Shown: positions 36,809 through 47,588 of the stretch, piece after piece
How the letters are laid out: the number at the start of each line of letters is the position of its first letter
Position numbering within the stretch: position 1 is the stretch's first letter
DNA from: Brasenia schreberi
Taxonomy: Eukaryota; Streptophyta; Magnoliopsida; Nymphaeales; Cabombaceae
Length of the DNA stretch: 64,000 nt
Reading direction: 5' to 3'
Assembly (NCBI GenBank): GCA_036023115.1
Contig: JAYKKT010000061.1
Span: forward strand, 12,695,501 to 12,759,500
Notes under the pieces: model-generated
What the model was told of the DNA's origin: nothing
The model's database searches: none
What the model saw: the letters and a program-made list of their open reading frames with translations, nothing else
Made by a program: the position numbers and the translations under genes

Positions 36809-36873
<65 letters not shown>
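36809..36873. repeat. Compound (CT)n(TA)n microsatellite
   Basis: About 28 bp of CT passes directly into about 36 bp of TA. Confidence 0.95.
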
Positions 36874-36876
<3 letters not shown>

Positions 36877-37137
36877 GTATTTATTCATTTCTGTTTAGTG
36901 TTCATGCAACACATGATAGTAAACTTTGAAGTGAACAGTGGCTTCAGCGCCTACAACAGAGCTCCTCAGCGAAGGACAAACTGCCGTCTTCTCCGCACCT
37001 ACTTTTTCTGCGAGTTCATAGCCATGCACACGACAGCTCCTACGCCAATATTAAAAGGGAAAACAGAGAGGACAGACTGCGAGTTGCACACAACCAGACA
37101 CACAGGATGCGGAACAATGGCTCTCTTCTCGCAACAC

Positions 37138-37540
37138 AAGAGAAACTCGAAACACAAAGCCAGGAAAAGACTACACAAAAAACTGGTAAATTAAATTGGA
37201 GTTGTTTCTTCGCTCCGTAGAATGCTTACCAAATCTGGGAATCAGACTCAGGATTCCCTGACCCGAATATCTATTAATGCATCTGAGTAATTAGAATCTC
37301 GAAAACCTTTTAGATGAGGAGGATCGCTCATGCCATGGTTTAAACCTGTTAGCTCGTTTTACGTAAGGAACCCATAACACAAAGTAAGGAAAAGACGAAC
37401 ACGAAAATCTGGAAATTAACCTTATTGGCTCTCTAGGAACCAAAATCAGGCTTCCTCAGACTCGAGTATAATTAGGATCTATAAAATCTTTCAGGCTGAG
37501 GTGAATAGCCCATGGTTTACATCAGTGATCTCATTATGGT
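37138..37540. repeat. Diverged tandem duplication, about 225-bp unit
   Basis: AACACAAAGCCAGGAAAAGA (37149) to CATGGTTTAAACCTGTTAGC (about 37355) is paralleled by AACACAAAGTAAGGAAAAGA (37378) to CATGGTTTACATCAGTGATC (about 37530). Matching words occur in order throughout (AATCAGACTCAGGATTCCCT versus AATCAGGCTTCCTCAGACTC), with small indels. No coding meaning is evident. Confidence 0.65.
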
Positions 37541-39184
37541 TGAGGGGAATACTCTCGAAACTCCTATTGTTCGTGGCACGCTCAGGTCAGGATTGGCCAA
37601 ACCATGGCAGGATCAAGTGAACAGCAGCCACAAGATTGGGTTACTCTTTATCATCCATTAATGTGTCCCCAGTTGAGCTCAATTTAAAGTTTTATAGGTG
37701 TTGCGTAATCCTACTCTAATATTGAATGCTCAAAATGAGGATCATTTAGAAAATAATAATGATCTTTAAAAATATAAAGGACAACCCTATTAAACTCATG
37801 CCAAAAAAATTAGTTAGCATAAGGTGGACAACATATAGTTTTACCGTATATATGTATATATGTTGTATAAAAATAACAATAGGTTCAATCTTATGTTCTA
37901 TTGTTTTATGGGGATATCTTTATTATATAGAATACAATTACATATCCATTGCTTTGTTGTATCAATTGATGAATATTTCTTACTGATTGATTATTTACAT
38001 ACGTATTCTGTCAAGAATTTAGTCTTTTTTCTTTTGGGTAGGAAGCCCAATGGCCCCTTAAAAGAAGAGGCCGCCTAAGGTAGGCAACCCCCAGGATTGA
38101 TGACCTTTAAGAATTCATCAAGTGCAAGAAGGGACTTTTTCTGAATAGTACCAGGACAGTTATGGCTGAAGTTATCCTTTTTCTGAATGTGTTGATATAG
38201 GAAAAGAGTAAATGTGTGAAATCGATCTTGGTACTAAATAGTACCCTTATTTTTTGGAATTCAAAAAAAAAAAGGAATACCAGTTCCAGTTCTACTCATG
38301 GAAGGTTGAATCGGATCCGAATTGAGTGGTCCTTGGTCTTGAGTTCAATTTCACCGGCTTCGGTTCCAGACAGCTCCTGACCCAGTTTGGTTTTGGTTGA
38401 AACCTCTAGACTGATTTGGAACCAACCATGTCAATTGACTCTCCCTTTTCCTCTTTATTCTCTTCTCTCCTGCCCTCTTTTTTCTTAGAGGATGAAACAA
38501 AGAGAAAGGAGGGAGAGGAACGATTGAGTAATGGGATGACGAGTAATGGAGCAATAGGTGGAGGAATTTTGAGTTGCCCTCATGAGGTTTTATCGTTCTT
38601 GTCGAGGTCTTTGGGAAGTTGATCATATATTGAATATTGATGGTCGATAATTCCTTTTATAGCGATGTCTTACAAGGATGACTACTACGACTACATTAGC
38701 GATATACATATTATCTTTATGTAATGTTTTTATATTTCATATCGAGAGTTCTCCTTTTTCTGGTTGTATATTATTCTATCAAGCGTACTTTATACCTTCT
38801 CCTTTATGAATGAAGTTATCTTTTCTGGGAAAAAAAATAATTGAACGCCAGTTGCACATTGGTTGGAGCCGAAAATAAATATAGTCTTCTTGGCTCGTTT
38901 GCATAGGGGAGTAATCGAGCTGAGTCCAGCTAAGTATAAGCAAGCTCCACTGGAGTCGTTAAGGAACTGCTAGGCTCAAGCTCAAACAAGCTTGGGTCTT
39001 CAGCTCAAGCTCGAATTAATATTCGAACAACTAAGCTCGTCTCACTAGGCTCTTTGAACCTAGAGCGACAAACATTGGCTTGATTAATCTAGGCAGGAGA
39101 TTGAGCTCTGTGAGCTTGAGTTCAATCCAGATAGACTGGGGTCCTGAATGAATATGCGCACACATGCAGGCACACACAAGCACG

Positions 39185-39186
<2 letters not shown>
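37541..39186. other. No gene seen
   Basis: AT-rich sequence. GAGCTCAAGCT-type words common in plant repeats cluster at 38890-39125. The ORF pair at 38351-38626 (both strands) has no recognisable motif. Confidence 0.5.

Positions 39187-39279
<93 letters not shown>
39187..39279. repeat. Compound (CA)n(TA)n microsatellite
   Basis: About 41 bp of CA passes into about 52 bp of TA. It directly abuts the foldback MITE that begins at 39280. Confidence 0.95.
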
Positions 39280-39281
<2 letters not shown>

Positions 39282-39472
39282 AGTGATTTCATTCTGTTCA
39301 CCACTGTTATTGTTCACTGATTGTTTTTAGATGATATGAGTATGAGTGTAATAAAGCATTATTCTTAAATTTCCTGAAAGCCTTTTCAAAAAATTTAAAT
39401 GACATTCATGTCACCAAAAACCAATGAGTGAAATAAGATGGCATGTTACAAGCGGGCAATTCCCGGTTTTCT
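39280..39472. mobile_element. Foldback MITE embedded in TA microsatellites (copy 2)
   Basis: About 190 bp between the TA run ending at 39279 and the TATATA..TGTGTG run starting at 39473. Reverse-complemented it begins GAAAAC and contains TTGGTTTTTGGTGACATGAA, matching TTAGTTTTAGGTGGCATGAG in copy 1 (12784-12984). Its own halves are also inverted repeats: CACTGATTGTTTTTAGATGA on one side, CACTCATTGGTTTTTGGTGA on the other. Confidence 0.6.
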
Positions 39473-39507
<35 letters not shown>

Positions 39508-39915
39508 ATTGGCGTATCAGCATATAGTCTTATTGGGCTTAGTTTTATTACATTTTCCTTTAATCATACTCAATAATCACCTGGAGTATGGAACAACCTT
39601 ATATCGAATTTCTAAGTGAAAGTTTACTGCGTTGCTTCAAAAAGATTCCTCAGCATTCTTTAAAAAAAAGAAGAAGAAGAAGATTGCGTAGTGTGCATTA
39701 ACAACAGATATCACTAATGAACAAAAGGGTGCTCTTAGTCGGATTTGCTTCTGCTATAGGCTCAACCTTGAGCAAAACCAGCCTAATCGGCTCAGTATTG
39801 GGGAACTAAACCGAACCAGTCGTTTGGTTCCACCGTGGTTAATTACGTCCCAATGTTCTACTACATGACACTTATGGCATATAATTTATGTTCAATTACA
39901 TACCTGATAAATTTA

Positions 39916-40125
39916 AACTCCGCCCATGTAAGAGATCACCCTTGCATGGCCGGTCCCAAGCCCGGATGAAGGAGGAGGGTTGCGTTAGACTTCCGATGGC
40001 CAGCGTAAAACTTTGTCGGACTTATTTACCATGGATTCTACAAATTATGATAGGGATCTGTGGAACAAAGAATCCATGTAGCCGACCCCATCTAGTACAG
40101 AAAAAGGCTTAGTTGTTGTTGTTGT
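39916..40125 (+). mobile_element. 210-bp internally deleted LINE (5' end joined to 3' end) with 18-bp target duplication
   Basis: The first ~137 bp (AACTCCGCCCATGTAAGAG... through the ATGGATTCTACAAATTATGA region) match the extreme 5' end of LINE copy A. From about 40053 the sequence (TAGGGATCTGTGGAACAAAG...) matches the last ~75 bp of the family, ending AAAAAGGCTTAGTTGTTG with a TTG tail. About 3 kb is missing between. The flanking direct repeats ACATACCTGATAAATTTA (39898-39915) and ACATACCCGATAAATTTA (40126-40143) agree in 17 of 18 positions, which fixes both ends of the element. The joint shares only a 2-bp overlap (GA). It encodes no protein. Confidence 0.93.
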
Positions 40126-40143
40126 ACATACCCGATAAATTTA

Positions 40144-41854
40144 GTGCTGTATAGAAATCCTTCTTCACCATCATACAAGAAACAATGTTGTCAATTATAC
40201 AATAGATTACCACATCTAATAGCATTTTATACTTCCATAACTGCACCAAATAAGTAGCAAGCTCTCCTCATATGTTAACACATTTACACACACACATATT
40301 GGTTCTAATGATTTGATTTCAACCTTCAAACCACTACCAAAGCACAAAATCTTGTAAGTTGAACCGAGCCAAACCATCGGTAAGATAGAGTTCAATTTTT
40401 TCAAGTGGTTCAGAACAGCTCTTTGAACACCAGTAAGTCAGCTAGTCGGAATATAGTAAAGTAGGCTTCTATTCTTTGTAGAAGTGGTTTGCAAGGGGCA
40501 CAAATACGTAAAACACATGAGAATACAAAGAGCACGTAGAATACTCTTTTTCTTTCTCTCTCTCTCTCTCTCTTATATATATATATATATGAAAACCGAA
40601 GACTATTCAACATGCCCATCCATTTAGATGGAATGAATATAATTTCAAAGTTTAAGGGCTTTTAAAGACGAGAGATAATCTTATTATGAGGGAGTAGCGT
40701 GAGTGGTGGGCGTGATCCAATCACTATATAGTAGTGTCTGTAGAAGGCATTTGCAAGGGGTATAGATAAATACAACCCAAGGTAATACAAAGAGCATGTA
40801 CTATACCCTTCTTCTCTGTATCTCTCGTTCTCTTTCTCTCTCTCTCTCCGTATATATATATATATATACATATATAGGTTTGACTGAGAACAACCTTCAA
40901 GTAGAGTGTTCGAGTTCGTCACCCAAGGCAAACAAATCTAGTGTGGTTCTCTTTTCCCCTGATAAAAATAACATGGTTATCCCTAACCCTAAATTGCTAA
41001 TAATAAAAGTTATACTATTCCCGAATCCAACAAGAATTGCAAGTAAGAAATGCTAATTTTCTAGGTGAAATTGCTGAAAACATGTTATTTCTGTGCTAAG
41101 ATTTGACTCTGGTTTACATTGGTTGAGGAATCCGGGACCCAAATCTGGAGGCGTTCTAAAGAAAATCAGGTTTGTTCACGGGAATCCAGAGCTAGAGTTA
41201 CCAAGATCGCTGCCAGATCCGGCCCGGTCACACCCTTGTGAAGTTAAATATGAAGGTTCCTGGTCATTGCTGTCCACGACTAGCGATTTGTGCACACGAT
41301 AGTAATTCAATCCTCACCATGTTTTAAAAGCTATCTAGAAGAAAAACCTTTAAAATAGAAAAGAAAAGTTCTATAAATATTATATCCGTCTTCGGCTCTC
41401 TGTCTATTTTGTGTTCGTTGAGTGGCGTTTCTCCTGTCATGACTGCCCCCACCGAAGACAAGATGTTCATGAAAGAGGAGCAGGAGGAAGAGGAAGAAGA
41501 AGGGAAGCGACCATTTTCACATCTTTGATATATCTCAATGGTGACAACTGAAAACATGCATAAGAATTCTTTGTTTTTTCTGTTTTATTTTTTCTAGTTT
41601 CCTATCTTCATTGTGGATTGGTCTTGAATGTTTGTGGCGTACATGGGAAAGCCAGGCATCTCTCTCTTGTTGCTAATATACAACTGTGCACAGTTCACGG
41701 AATTAAGTTGGACGATTTGTTCTTGGCCTAGAATTATGAAGCTTGCTGAATAAGAACTGGCTTGCTTGATTGATTCTCCATTTATCTATATCTTTAAGAT
41801 GACGATTTCTTGTAGTGATCTTGCCATCATACGGACATTCCTCTCATCTCATTC
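40144..41854. other. Intergenic with CT/TA microsatellites; no gene seen
   Basis: Compound CT-TA tracts at 40554-40590 and 40826-40876. A CCCTAACCCTAAA word lies at 40981. The 86-codon ORF at 40796-41056 starts in the microsatellite. A minus ORF at 41324-41557 has a Ser run encoded by a GAGGAA-rich tract. Confidence 0.5.
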
Positions 41855-42303
41855 TTTATGATTTTTGTTGGTCTATCTCTTATAAGATTAACATCTGCAA
41901 CATAAAGAAAAGATCCAATAGATCTTGTAATGGCTTCAGATGTGATCAATAGGGTTTTTCTTGGTGGATTGGTTGTGATAAGATCTATTGGCGCTGCTAC
42001 TCATGTTATTGCAGAGATGTTCGCATTCAGAACCGGCCATTTCCCTCATTCTGCATGGTTTTTATTGGTCTATCTCCTCTTATAAGATTAACATCTGCAA
42101 TACATGAAAAAGATCCGATACCTCTCAATCTGTATGACTTTTGTTGGTCTACTCTTATAAGATTAACATCTGGAATACATGAAAAAATCCGATAGATCTT
42201 CTAATGGCTTTAGATGAAATCAGTAGGCGTTTCTCTTCGTGGATTGGTTGCGTTAAGATCCAACGGCGCTGCTTGTGACTGCAGAGATGTTCTCATTCAG
42301 AAC
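41855..42303. repeat. Imperfect tandem repeats, two long units and one partial
   Basis: ATTTTTGTTGGTCTATCTCT...TTATAAGATTAACATCTGCA begins at 41861. It recurs at about 42059 (TTTTTATTGGTCTATCTCC) and at about 42148 (TTTTGTTGGTCTACTC). The first and third units continue through GATCTTGTAATGGCTTCAGA / GATCTTCTAATGGCTTTAGA to GCAGAGATGTTCGCATTCAG / GCAGAGATGTTCTCATTCAG. The middle unit is partial. No gene was recognised. Confidence 0.75.
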
Positions 42304-42320
42304 GTCACACTGCACACAGG

Positions 42321-42323
<3 letters not shown>

Positions 42324-42368
<45 letters not shown>
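42324..42368. repeat. (GA)n microsatellite
   Basis: About 45 bp of uninterrupted AG/GA at the end of the preceding tandem repeat. Confidence 0.95.
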
Positions 42369-42372
<4 letters not shown>

Positions 42373-43798
42373 GTGTCTTTTGCTCAGTTTGTCTCTGGTG
42401 AAACCTTGGCAGCAAAAAGGACAGGAATTTGTCTTTTGACTTTTCGGTTTGGGGTGTGACAGTTCAGTGGTTGGGATTTGAGTGTACTCTCAGTCTATGC
42501 ATCCGTCTCGTGTGTCCCCATAATAATATATATTGAAATGATTTTATACGAAGAAATACTTTATTTTCCTAATTTCTTATATTTATAACTTTTTCTTAAG
42601 AAAATAAAAAATGTATTATTGAATATTGCGGACTCCACTGTGTCAAAGAGCCAGGGAAGAAGGTCAGTGTCGGGTGAGGAGAACGTTGGAGTTGTCAAAG
42701 GGAGAGGGAGAGGGGAGGCGTATGTCTGGGGCGACGAAGTGGCGAAATCCTTGTAGACCGTGCCCCGGGTACTCCTCTTCAAAACAAACGCCTTGCATTT
42801 CACCCGAGGTAGACAGAGAGAGAAGAGTAACCGCTGACTTTTTTCTTTTTGTTTCTTCTCTCTCTCTCTCTCTCAGTTTCCTTTTTTTTCATCGGTTAAA
42901 ATTTACCACTTTCCGTAACACTATTCTCGGTTATATAAATAAATATATAAGTGACGTGCAATTATATAATAGCTATTAACACCTGTCACGTTATTCACTC
43001 TGGCAAGAAAACTACTGATTACAGTGGCTGCGGCATGTCTTCCCTATTCTCTGAGGCAACGCACAACAAAGCTTGTTAGCCATGTCCATTTATTCTTCTT
43101 TCTCCGAAAAGTTTCTCGTCGGGGTTCAGCAGTAGTGTCGCAATCAAGACGGCCACTATTACGTATATTTAAGAGAGGAGGATAGGAATGACTTCGTCAC
43201 TGAAATCAGCTTTCAAGGCGTGGCGGCTACTGAAAAGCTACCAGCTACAATTTTCATGTAAAATGAATCAAATCTATTCTTTGTTTTTGAACAAGACCTT
43301 TTCCTTGGGCCCTTCGGTTTCCCATGCAACCTCTCTCTCTCTCTCTCTGTCCCCTCGAGAAAGAAAGAGGTCATGAGTCAAGAAATGAGAGAGAGGGGTT
43401 GGCACTTCAGCTTCCTCAACCTCTCCTTTTTTACCGTTCCTTTCTCCTCTCTCTCTCTCTCTATGGTGGACGGGAGCCAACGGAGTGAGCAGTGATGAAT
43501 GAAGCAATTTTGTATTCGTAAGAGGGATTCTTGTGTTGTGATTTGCTCGTTATGCTTTGTGGGGATTACGAACAAATTGATCGTGTGCTGGACAACGGAG
43601 GTGGGGCAATGCTTTCCGTGGTCATGCGTTCGAGGTTACGATGGTGCTCTCGTAATACTCTGTTATATATTGAGAGGCTCTAATCTATGTCTTTTTTGTC
43701 TTTTTCCTTGGAGATTCAGTATTTTCTGAGAATGTATGCTGCTCTTTCTTCATGAATAAATGTTTTATCTCCGACAAAGCACCAAACCTTGTTGGAGC

Positions 43799-43835
<37 letters not shown>

Positions 43836-43898
43836 TAGATAGAGAGAGAGATATGTACCTATATATATAAATACGTTTATGCAATCTCTAAAAAATGT
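42369..43898. other. No gene seen
   Basis: Several ORFs of 60-117 codons on both strands (42561-42979, 43188-43729) overlap CT/GA tracts and lack recognisable domains. A (TA)n run sits at 43804-43833. Confidence 0.5.
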
Positions 43899-44285
43899 AT
43901 ATTTATGCCCATACTTTACTTTAAAAGCATTAGCATGATTTAAAAAAAAAATTATGTGTATTTATGTGTATATTTATGCCCATACTTTACTTTAAAAGCA
44001 TTAGCATGATTTAAAAATAAAAAAAATTCTTAATATATTGGTGTTTGGATATGATTGAGGTTTTAAAATCTAATCTTTTCTTTTTTTTCAACCATCATCT
44101 ATTAATATTAATGTAAAGTTTAACGATATTTAATGCACATAAATACATTAAATGTGACTTAAGGTGAATTACATTGGATTAACATGATTTAAAAATTAAA
44201 GAATGTTTAAAAAAATATTAAAAAATCTTAATATTATTGGTGTTTGGATGTGATTGCGGTTGTAGAATCTAATCTCTCTCTTTTT
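43899..44285. repeat. Local duplications just outside LINE copy E
   Basis: TATATTTATGCCCATACTTT...ATTAGCATGATTTAAAAA occurs at 43899 and 43969. A second unit, ATTGGTGTTTGGATATGATT...AATCTAATCT, occurs at about 44037 and 44237. AT-rich and non-coding. Confidence 0.75.
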
Positions 44286-44356
44286 GGGATCACATTGATG
44301 TCACACATGAGTTACTTGTCAATACAACAACAACAACAACTAAGCCTTTTCCCATA

Positions 44357-46684
44357 CTAGACGGGGTCGGCTACATGGATTCTTTGTTTCCACAGATCCC
44401 TATCGTGTGCCATGTTAGCAGTTAACTCCCAATAAGCTAGATCATTCTTTATTGTTTCTTTCCAACACTTTTGTGGTCGTCCTCTACCTCTTTTAATACT
44501 TTCCAAATTTAGTTTTTCTAACCTTCTTACAGGTTCTTCTTTTAATCTTCTTTCTATATGTCCAAACCATCTTAAACGATGTTCTCTCATTTTATCCTCT
44601 ATTGGTGCCACTCCTAATTTGTTTCTAATAACCTCATTATGTATATGGTCTTTTCTTGTATGACCACTCATCCATCTCAACATCTTCATTTCTGTCACAG
44701 ACATCTTTTGTATATGTTGATGATTAACTGCCCAACACTCAGAACCATAAAACATGGCAGGCCTAATTGCTGCTCTATAATATTTACCTTTTAATTTTAA
44801 TGGTATCTTCTTATCACAAAGAATACCTGATGCTCCTCTCCATTTTAACCAACCAGCATTAATTCTATGTGTAACATCTCCATCAATTCTTCCATCACTT
44901 TGAAAAACTGACCCTAGGTATTTAAAACTTTCCTTTTGGGGAATGCAATGTATGCCAATTTTAATTTCGATGTCCTCTGAAGTAGCCAAATGATCAAACT
45001 TACATTCCATATATTCTGTCTTTGTTCTACTAAGTCGGAGGCCTTTGTTTTCTAATGTTTCTCTCCATAGTTCCAATTTTCTATTAACTTTTTCCTTAGA
45101 CTCCTCCACTAATACAATGTCATCTGCAAATAACATACACCAAGGTACTTCATCTTGAATATGTTTTGTTAACTCATCCATCACCATTATAAATAAGTAT
45201 GGACTTAAAGTTGATCCTTGATGTAACCCAATATTAACTTCAAAGAAGTCTGTCGTTCCTTCATGAGTCCTCACACATGTTTTTGCACCATCATACATGT
45301 CTCTTACAAGGTTAATATATGTCAATGGGATACCTCTTTTTTCCAAAGTTCTCCAAAGAATCTCCCTCGGTACCCTATCATAAGCTTTTTCTAGATCAAT
45401 AAATATCATGTGAAGGTCTTTCTTTTTTGCTCTAAAATGTTCCATAAGACGTCTCAAAAGGTGAATCGCTTTAATAGTAGATCTACCAGGCATAAATCCA
45501 AATTGATTCTTTGTTGTACTTGATACTTGTCTTAACCTACGTTCGATAATTCTTTCCCATAATTTCATAGTATGACTCATTAACTTGATACCTCGATAAT
45601 TCACACAATTTTGAATGTCTCCCTTGTTCTTATATACGGGTATAAGTGTACTTGCTCTCCATTCCTCGAGCATCTTTTGGTTTTTCCATATTTCATTAAA
45701 TAGTCTTGTGAGCCAAGTGATTCCTATTTCTCCTAGTATTTTCCAAACTTCTATAGGAATATTATCTGGTCCTACCGATTTACCACTCTTCATATGTTTA
45801 AGAGCCTCTTTGAATTCATTCTTTTGAATACGTCGGTAGAAATTGTGGTTTATATACTTTTCTGATTTGGCTAAATCTCCTAAACTAATACTAACATCTT
45901 TATTTTCATTAAAAAGATTATAAAAATAGTTTTTCCATCTATTTCTTATATCATCATTTGCCACTAGAATTTTTTCATCTTCGTCTTTTATGCATCTAAC
46001 ATAATTAAGATCTTTAGTTTTCTTATCTCTAGCCCTAACTATCCTAAAAATATCTCTTTCACCCTCTTTTGAGTTGAGTTTTTTATATAAGTCCTCCCAA
46101 ATCTTAGCTTTTGCTTCACTAACGGCCTTTTTTGCTTCCTTCTTTGCTTTCTTATAAGCTTCTAAAGTTTCACTAGTTTTCTTAGCATAATGTAATTTGT
46201 AACATGCCCTCTTTGCCTTGATTTTATTTTGTACTACTTCACTCCACCACCAAGCTTCTTTTTGTGCTGGTACACCTCCCTTAGATACCCCTAACACATC
46301 TTTCGCCACTTTCCTAATATGTATAGCCATTTTGTTCCACATATCACAGGGTGTACCAACATAATTCCAAACATCTCCTCGAATGACTTTCTGTTTAAAT
46401 ATATCTTCTTTCTCGCTTTTGAGGTTCCACCATTTAGTCCGAATAGCTCGATGCACTCTTTTCTTCTTTATCCATTTTTTTATTTGTAAATCCATAACTA
46501 AAAGTCGATGTTGGGTGGTTAAGCTTTCTCCTGGAATTACCTTACAATCTTTACAACACGCTCTATCTTTTTTTCTACAAATAAAGTAATCAATTTGTGT
46601 TTGTGATAAGCCACTCTTATAAGTAATTAAATGTTCATCTCGTTTTTTGAAGATTGTATTGACTATAAAGAGATCAAATGACAT
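44357..46684 (-). pseudogene. LINE E ORF, 3' part: end of endonuclease, reverse transcriptase and C-terminal domain
   Basis: 775 codons open. Residues 1-70 hold the last endonuclease blocks ([12 protein letters not shown], and [10 protein letters not shown] with the conserved His). About 85-250 is a basic linker ([20 protein letters not shown], lysine-rich helix). RT spans about 290-620: [67 protein letters not shown], and [11 protein letters not shown] at about 515-525 with both catalytic aspartates. The C-terminus has [30 protein letters not shown] and [13 protein letters not shown]. The first Met shown is not the true start: the frame belongs to the ORF beginning at 47486, broken by a 2-bp loss. 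RT motifs are intact, so the enzyme domain could still be folded if translated, but there is no evidence of expression. Confidence 0.93.
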
Positions 46685-46703
46685 AACAAAATTTAAAATC
46701 TCC

Positions 46704-47486
46704 CTACCTTCCTCGTTTATATCCCCATAACCAAAGTTTCCATGAACCTTGATATCCTAATGCCTCTTTACCGACATGTCCATTTAAATCTCCTTCTAAA
46801 CAAATCATCTCCCTTTGTGGAATCTTTTGAAACACCTTATCCAACTCTTTCCAAAAAACTGTCTTTATACTATCTTCTAGTCCTACTTGGGGTGCGTAAG
46901 CACAAACTATATTCAAAACCTCTGCTCCTAACACTAATTTCAATGTCATGATTCGGTCACCATATCGTTGTATGTCTACTACACTCTCCTTTAAATCTTT
47001 ATTTATGATAATACCAACTCCGTTTCGGGCCTTTTCTTTACCTGAGTACCATAATTTAAAACCTGTATCCTCTATCTCCTTTGCTTTTTCTCCAACCCAT
47101 TTTGTCTCTTGTAAACATAGAATATGAATCTTTCTCCGAATCATAGTATCTACCACCTCCATTAGCTTACCCGATAATGTTCCGATATTCCAAGAACCAA
47201 TACGAATCTTATTATCTAGGACTAGCTTCCTTACCCCCCGCATCCGTCCATAATCAAAATGCGGAGACCCTCTTTGAAAATTTTTCACTACATTCGGGCG
47301 GCAATGTAGCGGGACTAACTTCTTTACCCACACCCGTCCATGATGTGGGAACCCTCTCTGCAATTGATTCACTACATTCGGGCGAAAATATAGTGACCCT
47401 TGCTTACTTCTTACTGCATTCGGGCTCTGCAGCACATCGCTAGGCGGGGACGCCCCAAAGCAATGCTCATAATTTTTGTAATCCAT
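46704..47486 (-). pseudogene. LINE E ORF, 5' part: N-terminal region and APE-type endonuclease
   Basis: 260 codons from a Met just downstream of the 5' region (MDYKNYEHCFGASPPSDVLQ). Residues 30-85 contain a degenerate internal repeat (RPNVVNQLQRGFPHH and RPNVVKNFQRGSPHF), which corresponds to the two DNA hairpins. The endonuclease begins about residue 95 (IRIGSWNIGTLSGK, with the conserved Asn), then ILCLQETKWVGEKA (catalytic Glu), NGVGIIINKDL, VLNIVCAYAPQVG and EGDLNGHVGKEA (catalytic Asp/Asn; copy A has GGDLNG). The frame then runs off ([14 protein letters not shown]) because two bases are missing relative to copy A. Confidence 0.92.
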
Positions 47487-47588
47487 GTTGTAGAAATCCG
47501 ACGAAGTTTTACGTTGGCTGTCGAAAGCCTAACACAACCCTCCTCCTTTATCCGGGCTTGTTACGTTGACATGAGTTACTTGTCAATA

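Larger units (their letters stand above)
35381..37137. other. Microsatellite-dense intergenic DNA
   Basis: Contains TA and CT/TA compound tracts at 35741-35780, 36000-36031, 36371-36455 (TA then GATA), 36605-36632 (palindromic CT-TA-AG) and 36809-36873 (CT then TA). ORFs that read into these tracts are not credible genes. Confidence 0.6.
44325..47568 (-). mobile_element. LINE copy E (RTE clade), nearly full length, youngest copy
   Basis: It is flanked by the perfect 19-bp direct repeat ACATGAGTTACTTGTCAAT (44305-44323 and 47569-47587). On the minus strand it carries the 5' region, two hairpins, endonuclease, RT, C-terminal domain and a CAA/TTG tail (44325-44341). Compared with copy A about 45 bp of the extreme 5' end is missing, replaced by 9 bp of unrelated sequence next to the target duplication. 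The only coding lesion I see is a net 2-bp deletion near 46725 that splits the ORF in two. Perfect target repeats and open frames indicate recent insertion. Confidence 0.95.

Noticed and set aside
40981..40993. CCCTAACCCTAAA resembling plant telomere repeats
   Set aside because: Fewer than two full units with no array around it; consistent with chance or an isolated telo-box.
43274..43575. Arg/Glu-rich ORFs
   Set aside because: Produced by CT/GA simple-sequence tracts.
45615..47443. Plus-strand ORFs of 68-88 codons across LINE E
   Set aside because: Antisense shadows of the minus-strand LINE ORF.
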